Assembly: GCA_001644045.1 (NCBI GenBank)
Contig: LUUF01000016.1
Span: 1 to 48,617 of the forward strand
DNA from: Methylomonas methanica
GTDB taxonomy: Bacteria > Pseudomonadota > Gammaproteobacteria > Methylococcales > Methylomonadaceae
DNA: 48,617 nt
Reading direction: 5' to 3'
Shown here: positions 17,704-27,677 of the stretch, in pieces
Layout of the letters: each line of letters opens with the position of its first letter
Position numbering within the stretch: position 1 is the first letter of the stretch
Translations under genes and position numbers: made by a program
Notes under the pieces: generated by a model
Told to the model about the DNA's origin: nothing
Databases searched by the model: none
What the model saw: the letters and a program-made list of their open reading frames with translations, nothing else

Positions 17704-20700
17704 ATGTTTACTAACATGAAAATTGCTACAAAGCTCGGTTTGGCCTTCGGCCTGGTCTTAAGTTTGCTGGCGCTTGTTGTCGGCATTGGTTTGAATAACA
17801 TGAAATCGCTGGCGGACACCACGCAAAACATGGTGGATGACGGTTACGCCAAGGTCAAAATTACCGGCGAGTTGATTGAAAACACCTCGACGATTGCCCG
17901 CAACATGAATGTCCTGCTGGCGATAGACGATGATGCGAAGATAAAAGAAATTAAGCAGGATATTCAGCAAAGTAGGGACCAAAATAAAGCCTCCGTTGAT
18001 AAGCTTGACGCGGCTGTAAAGTCGGAGGCTGGTCGGGCCTTGCTGAAAACTCTGATCGATAGACGCCAGGAAGTAGGCAAAAAATACGATACATTTTATG
18101 CCTTACTGGAAAACAGCAAGGGTAAACAGGAGGCGATCGATTTCTTGTTGAACGACTTTAGACCGGCAAATGCTACCCTGTTAAAGGCTTTGGCGGACAT
18201 CAACGAATTTCAAGAGCAAAGAATGAATTCGCAAGCCGAAGAAGCCAATGATCTTTACGGCTCCAGCTTCAACTTGCTGTTGGTGGTAGCTTTATTTGCG
18301 TTGATTTTGAGTGTCGTAGTCGCCACGATCATTATTCGTAGTCTGATGCGGCAACTGGGTGGCGAGCCGGATTTTGCCGCCGGTTTGGCCGCTAAAATTG
18401 CCGCTGGCGACCTATCGACCCAGATAGACCTGAATGCTGGCGATACATCCAGCATCGTGGCCGCTATGAAGCGGATGAGTGACACTATTAAAACGCTGTT
18501 GGACGAAATGGCCCATATGAGTGCCGAGCACGACAAAGGCGATATCGATGTCGTTGTGGATGTGAACAAGTTTCAAGGCAGTTTCAAAACCATGGCCCAA
18601 GGCGTCAATGACATGGTGGTTGGTCATATCAACATTAAGAAAATGGCGATGGGGTGCTTCAAGGAGTTTGGCGAAGGCAACCTGGATGCGAATATTGAAT
18701 TATTGCCAGGCAAGAAAAAATTTATAAACGACGCAATTGATCAAGTTCGTAGCAATATCAAGGCTTTAGTAGAGGATGCCGTTATGCTCTCGCAAGCGGC
18801 GGTCGCTGGCAGGCTATCAACCCGTGCTGATGCCGGCAAACATTTAGGCGAATTCCGTAAAATAGTCGAAAGTGTGAATAGCACTCTGGACGCGGTGATC
18901 GGCCCGCTGAACGTGGCAGCCGACTATGTCGACAACATCTCCAAAGGCAATATCCCAGCGAAGATCACGGATAGCTACAACGGCGATTTCAACGTCATCA
19001 AAAACAATCTCAATACCTGTATCGATGCGATCAATGCGTTGATTGCCGATGCCAACATGTTGTCCGTTGCGGCTGTCGAAGGCCGCTTGGCGACCAGAGC
19101 CGACGCAAGCAAACATCAAGGTGATTTCCGTAAGATCGTTGAGGGTGTGAACAGTACGCTGAATGCTGTTATTGGCCCGCTGAACGTAGCAGCCGACTAT
19201 GTCGACAACATTTCCAAAGGCAATATCCCAGCGAAGATCACGGACAGCTACAACGGCGATTTCAACACCATCAAAAACAATCTGAACAACTGTATCGACG
19301 CTATTTCGAATATGGTGTCCGAAGCGACGAATCTGGAAAAAGCCGCGATTGAAGGCCGCTTGGCAACCCGTGCCGACGCCAGCCAATACCAAGGTGATTA
19401 CCGGAAAATTGTCCAAGGTGTCAATAACACCCTGGATGCGGTGATAGGCCCCCTGAATGTAGCAGCCGAGTATGTCGATAACATCTCCAAAGGTGCGATT
19501 CCAGCTAAAATCTCCGACAGCTACAACGGGGATTTCAACGTTATTAAAAACAATCTCAACACCTGTATCGATGCGGTCAATGCGTTGGTGGCCGATGCCA
19601 ACATGTTATCTACTGCAGCAGTCGAAGGCCGCCTGGCGACCAGAGCCGACGCAAGCAAACATCAAGGTGATTTCCGTAAGATTGTTGAGGGTGTGAACAG
19701 TACGCTGAATGCTGTTATTGGCCCGCTGAACGTAGCAGCCGACTATGTCGATAACATCTCCAAAGGCAATATCCCTGCAAAAATCACGGACAGCTACAAC
19801 GGCGATTTCAACAACATCAAAAACAATCTGAACAACTGCATCGACGCTATTTCGAACATGGTGTCCGAAGCGACGAATCTGGAAAAAGCCGCGATTGAAG
19901 GCCGCTTGGCAACCCGTGCCGACGCCAGCCAGTACCAAGGCGATTATCGGAAAATCGTCCAAGGTGTCAATAACACCCTGGATGCGGTGATCGGTCCGTT
20001 GAACGTAGCAGCCGAGTATGTCGATAATATCTCCAAAGGTGCGATTCCAGCCAAAATCTCCGACAGTTACAACGGCGATTTCAACGTCATCAAAAACAAT
20101 CTCAATACCTGTATCGATGCGGTTAACGCCCTGGTGGCCGATGCCAACATGTTGTCTACTGCAGCTGTCGAAGGACGCTTGCAAACCCGTGCCGATGCCA
20201 CCAAACATCAAGGCGATTTCCGCAAAATCGTGGAAGGTGTCAACGACACCCTGGACGGCGTGATTTTGCCGGTCAACGAAGCGGTGGAAGTGTTGACGTT
20301 GGTTGAACAAGGCGATCTGACCCGTACCGTGGATGGTAATTACAAAGGCCAGTTGGGCGAATTCAAGGATACGGTTAACAACACTGTCGCCAAACTTTCG
20401 CAAACCATTGCAGAGGTCATTTCGGCGGCAGACCAGCTAGGCAACGCCTCAGAACAGATCAGCTCCACCTCCCAATCTCTGTCGCAAGCCGCTAGCGAGC
20501 AAGCTGCCAGTGTCGAAGAATCCAGCGCCAGCATCGAAGAGATGGCGGCCAGCATTAATCAGAATGCCGACAATGCCAAGGTGACCGACGGTATGGCCAG
20601 CAAAGCCGCCACGGAAGCCCGCCAAGGCGGCGAGGCGGTTAAACAAACAGTAGACGCCATGCGCGAGATTGCCAAAAAAATCGGTATTATCGACGACATT

Positions 20701-21258
20701 GCCTATCAGACCAATATGTTGGCGTTGAATGCCGCGATTGAAGCAGCGCGTGCCGGCGATCATGGTAAAGGCTTTGCTGTCGTGGCCGCCGAAGTTCGCA
20801 AACTGGCTGAGCGCAGCCAAATCGCGGCGCAGGAGATCGGCGAATTGGCGGAAAATAGCGTGGAGACTGCCGAGTCCGCAGGTAAGTTGTTGGATGAAAT
20901 CGTGCCGAGTATCGCGAGAACTTCCGATTTGGTTCAGGAAATTGCTGCGGCCTCACAAGAGCAGTCGGCAGGTGTGGCACAGGTTAATTTGGCAATGAAC
21001 CAAATGAATCAGATCACCCAGCAAAACGCCTCTGCCAGCGAGGAGTTGGCGGCGACCGCCGAAGAAATGACCGGTCAGGCCGAGCAATTGCAAACGCTGA
21101 TGAGCTTTTTCAGGCTCGAAACGGGCAGTAGCAAAGCGTCTTCTTCGCCTGCCGCAGTCAAGGTTGCGAAAAAGGCCGTCAAGCTAAAATCATCGGTTGC
21201 TCAGGCTAGTGCCGGTAGCGATCACGACTTCGACTTAAACCAGTTCGAACGTTTCTAG
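17704..21258 (+). CDS. poly-HAMP methyl-accepting chemotaxis protein
   Basis: This receptor is 1184 residues, about twice the usual size. The first transmembrane helix is at about 10-30 and a four-helix-bundle-like periplasmic domain occupies 31-190. A second transmembrane helix at about 192-213 leads into a HAMP domain. It then has a chain of HAMP-like units: five full copies and one partial copy of a 91-residue module (each with [25 protein letters not shown] and SYNGDFN) from residue 365 to about 850. The signalling hairpin ([36 protein letters not shown]) follows. The C-terminus is [15 protein letters not shown] precedes the start. Long HAMP chains relay and convert signals in receptors such as Aer2. 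Confidence 0.94.
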   Translation: MFTNMKIATKLGLAFGLVLSLLALVVGIGLNNMKSLADTTQNMVDDGYAKVKITGELIENTSTIARNMNVLLAIDDDAKIKEIKQDIQQSRDQNKASVDKLDAAVKSEAGRALLKTLIDRRQEVGKKYDTFYALLENSKGKQEAIDFLLNDFRPANATLLKALADINEFQEQRMNSQAEEANDLYGSSFNLLLVVALFALILSVVVATIIIRSLMRQLGGEPDFAAGLAAKIAAGDLSTQIDLNAGDTSSIVAAMKRMSDTIKTLLDEMAHMSAEHDKGDIDVVVDVNKFQGSFKTMAQGVNDMVVGHINIKKMAMGCFKEFGEGNLDANIELLPGKKKFINDAIDQVRSNIKALVEDAVMLSQAAVAGRLSTRADAGKHLGEFRKIVESVNSTLDAVIGPLNVAADYVDNISKGNIPAKITDSYNGDFNVIKNNLNTCIDAINALIADANMLSVAAVEGRLATRADASKHQGDFRKIVEGVNSTLNAVIGPLNVAADYVDNISKGNIPAKITDSYNGDFNTIKNNLNNCIDAISNMVSEATNLEKAAIEGRLATRADASQYQGDYRKIVQGVNNTLDAVIGPLNVAAEYVDNISKGAIPAKISDSYNGDFNVIKNNLNTCIDAVNALVADANMLSTAAVEGRLATRADASKHQGDFRKIVEGVNSTLNAVIGPLNVAADYVDNISKGNIPAKITDSYNGDFNNIKNNLNNCIDAISNMVSEATNLEKAAIEGRLATRADASQYQGDYRKIVQGVNNTLDAVIGPLNVAAEYVDNISKGAIPAKISDSYNGDFNVIKNNLNTCIDAVNALVADANMLSTAAVEGRLQTRADATKHQGDFRKIVEGVNDTLDGVILPVNEAVEVLTLVEQGDLTRTVDGNYKGQLGEFKDTVNNTVAKLSQTIAEVISAADQLGNASEQISSTSQSLSQAASEQAASVEESSASIEEMAASINQNADNAKVTDGMASKAATEARQGGEAVKQTVDAMREIAKKIGIIDDIAYQTNMLALNAAIEAARAGDHGKGFAVVAAEVRKLAERSQIAAQEIGELAENSVETAESAGKLLDEIVPSIARTSDLVQEIAAASQEQSAGVAQVNLAMNQMNQITQQNASASEELAATAEEMTGQAEQLQTLMSFFRLETGSSKASSSPAAVKVAKKAVKLKSSVAQASAGSDHDFDLNQFERF
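18796..20265 (+). repeat. 273-bp tandem repeats within the poly-HAMP receptor
   Basis: Units start at 18796, 19069, 19342, 19615, 19888 and 20161 (the last is partial). Units 2+3 (19069-19614) and 4+5 (19615-20160) are nearly identical at DNA level. This gives a 546-bp super-repeat that looks like a recent tandem duplication. Unit 1 and the partial unit 6 are more diverged. Copy number could vary between strains by slippage or recombination, and the repeats may be misassembled in short-read data. Confidence 0.93.
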
Positions 21259-21267
21259 GAGCAGGCT

Positions 21268-21834
21268 ATGACCGAACTCGCAACAATCCAGGACAAATTG
21301 CCGGTCGCGCAGGGTAAAACCACTGCGATGGCTGGTCAATACCTGACCTTCACGCTAGGCGGCGAACTTTACGCACTGGGAATCTTGAGCAGCAAGGAGA
21401 TTATCGACTATGGCAATCTTACCGAAGTACCGATGATGCCGGTCTTCGTGCGTGGCGTCATAAATCTGCGCGGCAGCGTGGTGCCGGTAGTGGATCTGCT
21501 GGCGCGCTTCGGTAAAGGTGCGACGCCGATAGCCAAACGTACCGGTATCGTCATTGTCGAAACGATTAACGACGCCGATGATGGCAGCACACAAGACTTG
21601 GGCATTATTGTCGATGCCGTTAATGAAGTGGTCGAAATCAGTCAGGAAGACATCGAGCCGGCGCCGAGCTTTGGTACGGGCATTCGTCCCGACTTTATCA
21701 ACGGTATGGCCAAACGGAACGGCCGCTTCGTTATTTTGTTGAACGTTAGCAAGGTATTATCGGTGGATGAAATGGCCACGTTGAGTAAAGTCGGCCATGG
21801 TCGTGAATTGCTGCTCGACACGGAAGCCGGTTAG
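21268..21834 (+). CDS. cheW: chemotaxis coupling protein CheW
   Basis: CheW, 188 residues, couples receptors to CheA in the inner-membrane array. The core includes YLTFTLGGELYALGI, VRGVINLRGSVVPVVDL (the conserved docking segment) and GIIVDAVNEVVEI, ending in LNVSKVLS. The N-terminal 25 residues precede the fold and are not conserved. AGGAG precedes the ATG, and it follows the poly-HAMP receptor by 9 bp. Confidence 0.94.
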   Translation: MTELATIQDKLPVAQGKTTAMAGQYLTFTLGGELYALGILSSKEIIDYGNLTEVPMMPVFVRGVINLRGSVVPVVDLLARFGKGATPIAKRTGIVIVETINDADDGSTQDLGIIVDAVNEVVEISQEDIEPAPSFGTGIRPDFINGMAKRNGRFVILLNVSKVLSVDEMATLSKVGHGRELLLDTEAG

Positions 21835-21855
21835 TCTTTCAAAAACACTGAACAA

Positions 21856-21935
21856 GTTGATTTCGTTCATGGTTCGACTAGGTCACTATGAACGGAATCA
21901 ACCACCTCCCGTTCATTTTGGGCTTGTCGAATGGT
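21856..21935. repeat. degenerate REP-like palindromes
   Basis: Arms 21856-21872 and 21887-21903 pair over 15 of 17 positions around a GTTCGACTAGGTCA-type centre. A second, more decayed copy with GGGCTTGTCGAA follows at 21909-21934. The GTTCGACAAGCTCA-like core is that of common bacterial REP elements. It lies right after cheW and could end or stabilise the transcript. Confidence 0.6.
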
Positions 21936-22046
21936 TTAATCCGAGATTGCTTAAAGGAATTTCCAAATTCTGTTTTTAGTTAAGTGCTAGCGAAAGGGAT
22001 GGTGTGATGAGAAACAATCAACCAGACCTTTGTCAAAATTAGCGGT

Positions 22047-22061
22047 TTTTCCGCGGGAAAA
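22047..22061. promoter_or_regulatory. perfect 15-bp palindrome, possible operator
   Basis: TTTTCC-GCG-GGAAAA is an exact inverted repeat with a 3-base centre, of a size typical for a dimeric regulator site. It lies 316 bp upstream of the second receptor. No binding protein can be named. Confidence 0.35.
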
Positions 22062-22106
22062 TTGATAAATCGCACAATATCTTGCGCCTTCCGAACCTTA
22101 TGCCGA

Positions 22107-22138
22107 CTAGGGGACCCCTAAAACCGGTAGCCCCCTAG
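22107..22138. repeat. CTAGGGG/CCCCTAG hairpin
   Basis: A 7-bp inverted repeat (22107-22113 and 22132-22138) encloses a smaller AGGGG-A-CCCCT palindrome and an ACCGG that recurs just downstream. The alternatives are mutually exclusive, so the RNA could switch between folds. This is sequence-only; no known RNA family was matched. Confidence 0.35.
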
Positions 22139-22183
22139 GACCGGGCAGGTGAAGACTCGTTGTAAAAATGGCGACTATTATAG

Positions 22184-22345
22184 ATGGTGGCCAATGCCCT
22201 ATCTGTTTTCGATAATAGCGAGATCATCGCCGGCATGTTGGTTCGGCATAAGCCAACGCGCCAAAAAGTCGATACAGCGGAGCACGCCTATAGTTTGTTT
22301 AGAGAAGGGAAAGCCAGGGAGGCGCATCGGCTAGGGGAAAAATAA
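22184..22345 (+). CDS. possible 53-residue protein, unknown
   Basis: An ATG-started frame of 53 codons begins [17 protein letters not shown] and ends AHRLGEK. Its composition is balanced and protein-like, with an amphipathic C-terminal half ([18 protein letters not shown]). A TAG lies immediately before the ATG, and no good ribosome site is seen. It could be a small gene, a decayed remnant or chance. It sits 32 bp before the second receptor. Confidence 0.3.
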   Translation: MVANALSVFDNSEIIAGMLVRHKPTRQKVDTAEHAYSLFREGKAREAHRLGEK

Positions 22346-22377
22346 TTAGAAACACATTAGTTTGGAGAGTGGAAAAT

Positions 22378-24312
22378 ATGTTGCTTAAATTTAAAATCGG
22401 CGCCCGTTTGGCCGGCATGATCGGGTTAGGCATATTGGTTGCCGTGATCCTGGCGGTGCAAGGCTATACGGGTTTGAACGCCAGTCAGCAGAGTTTGAAG
22501 ACCGTTTATGAGGACCGGATGGTGCCATTGCGGGATCTGAGTTTGCTTAATGAGTCATTACAAGAAAATAAATATGTGTTGCAGGATGCTTTGGGGGAGT
22601 TGGCTAATAATCCGAAAGCGGGCAGTGGCAAACAAGATAGCATTAATAGTGTGATAGCAACGGTGGAGAAGAATAACGACACCATAAATGGGCTGTGGAA
22701 AGGTTACGTGGCAACCTATTTAACGCCTGAGGAGAAAATTCTTGCCGAGCGTTTCAACGAATCGCGCATAAAATTTGAACGTGAGGCATTACAACCGGGT
22801 TTAGACACGTTGCGTTTAGGTCGTGGCGAACAAGCCGGTAAACTCGTGGCTGATCTCAGTCGCTTATATGAATCTGTTGATACGGACCTGGAAGCCCTGA
22901 AAAATTTACAAGGCGATGTGGCCGCAGCTGAATACAAAGCTGGGGTGGAACGTTTCGAAACCGCCAAAATTGTTGCGTTGAGCTTATTGAGCGGATCGAT
23001 CGCTATTTTGGTGTGGCTGGGTATCGTCATTACCCGATCAATTTCCCGGCCGCTGGCGTTGGCTTTGGATGTTTTCGGTAAGATTTCCAACGGACAATTG
23101 AACTCGACTATCGAAGTGGATGGTAGTGATGAGGTGAGTCAGGTATTGCTGGGATTGAAAGCGATGCAGACTAGATTGAGCAATAATGTCGCCGAAATTC
23201 GCATGATCGTGGAAGACGCGGTGAATGGCGATTTTAGTACCAAAATGAGTCTGGACGGTAAGCAAGGGAGCGATCTGCAAATTGCACAGTTATTAAACCA
23301 GTTGTCCGACACTAACGAGGTGGCTTTGCAGGATATTAGCCGGGTAGCCGGTGCGCTGGCGAATGGCGATTTGTCGCAAACGATCATTAAAGCCTATCCG
23401 GGTTTGTTCGGCGAGACCAAGGACGGCATAAACGGTACGGTCGAAGCTTTGTCGAAGATTGTGGGCGAGGTTAGTTCTTCGGCAAGCGAATTGTTGAATG
23501 CTTCAGAACAAATCAGCGCTACCTCGCAAGCCTTGGCGCAGTCGGCTAGCGAGCAAGCCGCTAGCGTCGACGAAACCAGTGCCAGCGTTGAACAAATGGC
23601 GGCCAGCGTCAACCAGAATGCCGAAAATGCCAGAATTACCGAAGGCATGGCCAGCAAAGCTTCCAAGGAAGCTATTGAGGGTGGCGAGGCCGTTAAGCAA
23701 ACCGTTTCAGCAATGAAATTAATCGCCAATAAGATCGGCATCATCGACGACATTGCCTATCAAACCAATATGCTGGCGTTGAACGCTGCCATCGAAGCCG
23801 CGCGGGCTGGCAATCATGGCAAAGGGTTTGCGGTAGTGGCTGCGGAAGTGCGTAAACTCGCCGAGCGTAGCCAAATAGCGGCGCAGGAAATCGGTGAATT
23901 AGCGGAAAACAGCGTGATGACTGCTGAAAGCGCCGGTAAGCTGCTGGATGCAATCGTGCCGAGTATTGCTAAAACCTCGGATTTGGTGCAAGAAATTGCT
24001 GCGGCTTCTCAGGAACAATCCACGGGTGCCGGCCAGATTAACACCGCGATGAATCAGATGAGTCAGTTGACCCAGCAAAATGCCTCAGCCAGTGAGGAAT
24101 TGGCGGCAACAGCGGAAGAGATGACCGGGCAATCCGAGCAATTACAGTTGCTGATGAGTTTTTTCAGAATGAATGGCGAGGAAACGCCGAGCGAGAGAGC
24201 AGCGTATGCTAATCGGCGCCCAACCGCGCAGAAAGCACCGTACACCAAAAAACCAAAATCGCATGAAAACAGTGAGCCGGAATTCGACCTTAACCATTTC
24301 GAGAGGTTTTAG
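22378..24312 (+). CDS. methyl-accepting chemotaxis protein
   Basis: This 644-residue receptor has transmembrane helices at about 10-30 and 205-225, with a helical-bundle periplasmic sensor domain between them. One HAMP ([18 protein letters not shown]) and a second HAMP-like stretch follow. The signalling domain ([36 protein letters not shown]) is nearly the same as in the poly-HAMP receptor, and the C-terminus is again DLNHFERF. I chose the ATG at 22378, since GGAGAG would be only one base from the GTG at 22369. No ligand can be assigned. Confidence 0.93.
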   Translation: MLLKFKIGARLAGMIGLGILVAVILAVQGYTGLNASQQSLKTVYEDRMVPLRDLSLLNESLQENKYVLQDALGELANNPKAGSGKQDSINSVIATVEKNNDTINGLWKGYVATYLTPEEKILAERFNESRIKFEREALQPGLDTLRLGRGEQAGKLVADLSRLYESVDTDLEALKNLQGDVAAAEYKAGVERFETAKIVALSLLSGSIAILVWLGIVITRSISRPLALALDVFGKISNGQLNSTIEVDGSDEVSQVLLGLKAMQTRLSNNVAEIRMIVEDAVNGDFSTKMSLDGKQGSDLQIAQLLNQLSDTNEVALQDISRVAGALANGDLSQTIIKAYPGLFGETKDGINGTVEALSKIVGEVSSSASELLNASEQISATSQALAQSASEQAASVDETSASVEQMAASVNQNAENARITEGMASKASKEAIEGGEAVKQTVSAMKLIANKIGIIDDIAYQTNMLALNAAIEAARAGNHGKGFAVVAAEVRKLAERSQIAAQEIGELAENSVMTAESAGKLLDAIVPSIAKTSDLVQEIAAASQEQSTGAGQINTAMNQMSQLTQQNASASEELAATAEEMTGQSEQLQLLMSFFRMNGEETPSERAAYANRRPTAQKAPYTKKPKSHENSEPEFDLNHFERF

Positions 24313-24375
24313 AAGGAAGCCAGATGCTTTAAGGTAGAAGTGTTGATATGTGTAGCGTAAAAATAGGAGTGAAAG

Positions 24376-25209
24376 GTGTCGTCAAACCATCGTGTCGCCG
24401 CGCCGATATTGCATAAACAAGAGTTTATCTGGATCAGGGATTATCTGTATAAACACGCGGGTATTGTCTTAAACGATAGTAAACAGGCGATGGTGATGGG
24501 GCGTTTGGAGAAGCGTTTGCGTCACTGTGGCATCGATAGCTATGGTGAGTATTTTCGGCAATTCGGTAAACCCGGGTTCGAAAACGAAACCACGATGGCT
24601 ATCGATTTGCTGACGACTAATGAAACTTATTTTTTTCGCGAGTCCAAACATTTCGATTATCTGGTTACACAGATTTTGCCGCAGCAGGCGTCGCCTGCCA
24701 AGCCGTTTCGGGTTTGGAGCGCGGCAAGTTCGAGCGGCGAAGAGGCTTATACCTTGGCAATGTTGCTGGCCGAGCATCTTAAGCTTCGGCAATGGGATAT
24801 TACCGGGACCGACATTTCCACGCGAATCTTGGAAAAAGCCCGACGCGGCTTATATCCCAGTAACGCCGCCGAGAAAATCCCCCTTCCCTTGTTGAAAAAG
24901 TATTGCTTGAAAGGTACCGGTGAATACGACGGCTTTTTGCTGGTAGCGCCGGAGTTACGCCGGCATGTCAAATTCGAATACGCCAATCTAATCGGCGTAT
25001 TGCCAGATTTGGGCACGTTCGACGTAATTTTTTTGCGCAACGTAATGATTTATTTCGATGTGGAAACCAAGCAGCGGCTGTTGGATAAAATAGTCAAATA
25101 CCTGCGGCCGGGCGGTTACTTTTTCATCAGCCACTCCGAGTCCCTAAGCGGCATGAAAACCGAGCTGCAAACCATCATGCCTTCGGTTTATCGTAAAACG
25201 GCGGGTTGA
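24376..25209 (+). CDS. cheR: chemotaxis protein methyltransferase CheR
   Basis: CheR, 277 residues, methylates receptor Glu residues using S-adenosylmethionine. The N-terminal helical domain contains HAGIVLNDSKQAMVMGRL. The catalytic domain has TTNETYFFRE, the SAM-binding FRVWSAASSSGEEAYTLAM, GTDISTRILEKARRG, and IFLRNVMIYFD. The GTG start has AGGAG upstream. It is the last gene of the cluster. No CheB partner follows, so demethylation must be encoded elsewhere. Confidence 0.95.
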   Translation: MSSNHRVAAPILHKQEFIWIRDYLYKHAGIVLNDSKQAMVMGRLEKRLRHCGIDSYGEYFRQFGKPGFENETTMAIDLLTTNETYFFRESKHFDYLVTQILPQQASPAKPFRVWSAASSSGEEAYTLAMLLAEHLKLRQWDITGTDISTRILEKARRGLYPSNAAEKIPLPLLKKYCLKGTGEYDGFLLVAPELRRHVKFEYANLIGVLPDLGTFDVIFLRNVMIYFDVETKQRLLDKIVKYLRPGGYFFISHSESLSGMKTELQTIMPSVYRKTAG

Positions 25210-25305
25210 TCGGATCTGTTGCGGCACGCCTGTTTTGACAGCAAAATTTTATTCTCCGGCGCCGACTCGTTCATAATTGCGCTTTTATTTTCCGGGGCGG
25301 CCAAT

Positions 25306-25746
25306 ATGCGTTATTTACACACCATGGTTCGGGTAAAGGATCTTGCCGAATCGTTGGATTTTTATTGCAATAAATTAGGTTTGGCTGAAGTACGGCGGAT
25401 GGAAAGCGAAGCCGGACGTTTTACCTTGGTGTATTTGGCTGCCCCTGGCGACCGGCAAAATGCTGAAGCGGTTGATGCGCCGTTGCTGGAATTGACGTAC
25501 AACTGGGACACGGAGGATTACGGCGGCGGCCGTAATTTTGGGCATTTAGCCTTTGAAGTGGACGATATTTATGCGGTTTGCCAAGACTTGCTGGCTCAAG
25601 GCGTGACGATTAATCGACCACCACGCGACGGTCACATGGCATTTCTGCGCTCGCCAGACCAGATATCGATCGAATTGTTACAAAAAGGCAAGGCCTTGCC
25701 GCCGCAAGAACCGTGGGCTTCCATGGCGAATGTCGGCGTTTGGTAA
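25306..25746 (+). CDS. gloA: lactoylglutathione lyase (glyoxalase I)
   Basis: Glyoxalase I, 146 residues, converts the methylglyoxal-glutathione hemithioacetal to S-lactoylglutathione. Metal ligands appear as His5 (RYLHTMVRV), Glu in LLELTYNW, His in [10 protein letters not shown] and Glu in [10 protein letters not shown] chose the ATG at 25306, with GGGGCGG upstream; the frame extends 87 bp further but matches nothing. It ends in ANVGVW, just before hemW. Confidence 0.93.
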   Translation: MRYLHTMVRVKDLAESLDFYCNKLGLAEVRRMESEAGRFTLVYLAAPGDRQNAEAVDAPLLELTYNWDTEDYGGGRNFGHLAFEVDDIYAVCQDLLAQGVTINRPPRDGHMAFLRSPDQISIELLQKGKALPPQEPWASMANVGVW

Positions 25747-25757
25747 GGTCTGCCGAG

Positions 25758-26888
25758 TTGTTGCCGCTTAGTCTTTATATCCATTTTCCCTGGTGCATAC
25801 AGAAGTGTCCGTATTGCGATTTTAATTCCCACGCCGTTAAAAATCCTATTCCCGAAGAGGCTTACATCGATGCCGTGCTGACCGACTTGCAAGCCGATTT
25901 GGAATTGCTGGATGCGCCACGGATCATTGGCAGCATATTTATGGGGGGCGGCACCCCCAGTCTGTTCTCGCCGGAAGCGTTACGTCGTTTGTTAACCGGC
26001 ATCAGGCAGTCAGTACCTGTTGACGAACAGTGCGAATTCACTTTGGAAGCCAATCCCGGTACCTTTGAAAGCGCAAAATTTCATGAGTTTCGGGCTTTAG
26101 GCATTAATCGTCTGTCGATAGGTATTCAAAGCTTTCAGGACCGGCATTTGCGGACATTAGGGCGGGTGCATTCCGCCGCCGAAGCCAAGGTTGCGGTGGA
26201 AATTGCCGTCAAAGCCGGATTCGATAATTTCAATCTGGATTTGATGTTCGGTTTGCCGGACCAAAGCGAGAGCGAAGCGTTAAACGATGTGGAAACAGCC
26301 ATCAGCTTGGCCCCAACCCATATCTCTTTTTACCAACTGACGCTGGAACCCAACACGTATTTTTATAAGTTTCCGCCGAAGCTGCCTGAAGACGATCTGA
26401 TATTTGCCGCGCAAAAGCGCTGCCAGCAACTGTTGGCGGATAATGGTTATCAACAGTACGAAGTATCTGCGTATGCAAAGCCAGGCAAGCAATCTCGGCA
26501 TAATCGCAATTACTGGCAATTTGGCGATTATTTGGGGATAGGCGCCGGCGCGCACGGTAAAATCAGCCGGGCCTTGCCTAACGATATCCTGCGCACGGTT
26601 AAACCGAGAAGCCCGGAACAGTATTTGTCTCAACCCGGTCGGTCGCAATGCGAAGCGATTGATGTCGCACAATTGCCGTTAGAGTTTCTGATGAACCAAT
26701 TGCGATTAAAGGCTGGCTTTAGTCTGAGCGACTATGAAGTGGTTACCGGGTTGGCGGCGGACAGCTTGGAACCGAATTTGTCGGTTTGTCTGGAGCAAGG
26801 TCTACTGCGCCGGCAGGACTCGGTTTATACCTGTACCGAAAAAGGTTGGGATTTTCTGGATGTGGTCCTAGAAAAATTCGTCGATTAA
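25758..26888 (+). CDS. hemW: radical SAM heme chaperone HemW
   Basis: HemW, about 376 residues, is a radical SAM protein (formerly called HemN-like coproporphyrinogen oxidase) that delivers heme. It has SLYIHFPWC, the iron-sulfur CIQKCPYC motif, MGGGTPSLF, and NRLSIGIQSFQ, with the usual HNRNYW and GAHGK segments downstream. The start is uncertain: I favour TTG at 25758, which gives MLPLSLYIH like E. coli, with AAGG upstream. A GTG at 25713 would add 15 residues and overlap gloA. Confidence 0.92.
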   Translation: MLPLSLYIHFPWCIQKCPYCDFNSHAVKNPIPEEAYIDAVLTDLQADLELLDAPRIIGSIFMGGGTPSLFSPEALRRLLTGIRQSVPVDEQCEFTLEANPGTFESAKFHEFRALGINRLSIGIQSFQDRHLRTLGRVHSAAEAKVAVEIAVKAGFDNFNLDLMFGLPDQSESEALNDVETAISLAPTHISFYQLTLEPNTYFYKFPPKLPEDDLIFAAQKRCQQLLADNGYQQYEVSAYAKPGKQSRHNRNYWQFGDYLGIGAGAHGKISRALPNDILRTVKPRSPEQYLSQPGRSQCEAIDVAQLPLEFLMNQLRLKAGFSLSDYEVVTGLAADSLEPNLSVCLEQGLLRRQDSVYTCTEKGWDFLDVVLEKFVD

Positions 26889-26936
26889 ATACGCACGGGT
26901 ATAATTGCTTTCATTTTAAATTTGTAACACTCCACG

Positions 26937-27575
26937 ATGCTTGATTACCAAAAACAGTTTATCCAGTACGCCTTGGATTGCGGTGTATTAAAGTTTGGCG
27001 AATTTCACTTAAAGTCCGGACGAGTCAGTCCTTATTTCTTTAATACCGGTCTATTTAATAGCGGCGCTCAATTGGATAAATTGGGGCAGTTTTATGCGCA
27101 GGCGCTGATCAACGCAGGTGTCGAGGTAGATATTTTGTACGGGCCGGCCTATAAAGGCATCCCCTTGGTCAGCACTACCTCAATTGCCTATTCCCGCTTG
27201 CAGCGCGATATTCCGTTTGCGTTTAACCGCAAGGAAGCCAAGGATCACGGCGAGGGCGGCGTATTGGTCGGCGCGCCCTTGCGAGGCAAGGTCTGGATTC
27301 TGGATGATGTAATTACCGCCGGTACGTCGGTGCGCGAGTCGGTAGAGATTATCAGCGCGGCCGGCGCGACGGTTGCGGGTGTGGTTATAGCGCTGGATCG
27401 TCAGGAAAAAGGGCTGAATGAATTGTCGGCCGTGCAGGAAGTGTCGGCACAATTCGGCATTCCGGTGCTGGCGATAATCTGCTTGGCGGACATCATTGAG
27501 TTTATTTCCCAGCAGAACGGTTCGGCGGATAAGTTGGCCATTATTCAAGCCTATCGACAACAGTACGGAATTTGA
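26937..27575 (+). CDS. pyrE: orotate phosphoribosyltransferase
   Basis: PyrE, 212 residues, makes orotidine monophosphate from orotate and PRPP in pyrimidine synthesis. It has FHLKSGRVSPYFFNTG, the YGPAYKGIPL substrate loop, and the PRPP motif VWILDDVITAGTSVRE. Its length is typical. The ribosome site is weak. It starts 48 bp after hemW and may be cotranscribed. Confidence 0.97.
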   Translation: MLDYQKQFIQYALDCGVLKFGEFHLKSGRVSPYFFNTGLFNSGAQLDKLGQFYAQALINAGVEVDILYGPAYKGIPLVSTTSIAYSRLQRDIPFAFNRKEAKDHGEGGVLVGAPLRGKVWILDDVITAGTSVRESVEIISAAGATVAGVVIALDRQEKGLNELSAVQEVSAQFGIPVLAIICLADIIEFISQQNGSADKLAIIQAYRQQYGI

Positions 27576-27677
27576 GTATCCATGCGTGCCTTAGGCTTTT
27601 GCTTATGGATTATTGGTCTACACTTAGCCGTTACAATTTGCCCCTTATATTGAGTACAGTCGGAACAAAGGCGAGCC

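Larger units (their letters stand above)
21835..22377. other. 540-bp cheW-mcp gap with palindromes
   Basis: This gap splits the chemotaxis cluster and probably carries a promoter for the second receptor and cheR. It contains REP-like palindromes (21856-21935), a perfect palindrome (22047-22061), a CTAGGGG/CCCCTAG hairpin (22107-22138) and a possible short gene (22184-22345). A GGAGAG ribosome site for the next receptor is at its end. No clear sigma70 or sigma28 promoter is seen. Confidence 0.5.

Noticed and set aside
18796-20265. CRISPR-like periodicity
   Set aside because: The 273-bp repeats are in-frame coding modules of a receptor, not short repeats with spacers.
18844-20403. Long antisense frames (190 and 265 codons) within the poly-HAMP receptor
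   Set aside because: They mirror the repeated coding units and arise from codon bias in the sense strand; no independent signals are seen.
22090-22150. Possible cyclic-di-GMP (GEMM-I) riboswitch because of CCTAAAACCGGTAG-like stretch
   Set aside because: The conserved upstream GGGCAAAC and GGGACGCAAAGCCTC-type segments are missing, and the helices do not fit the known fold.
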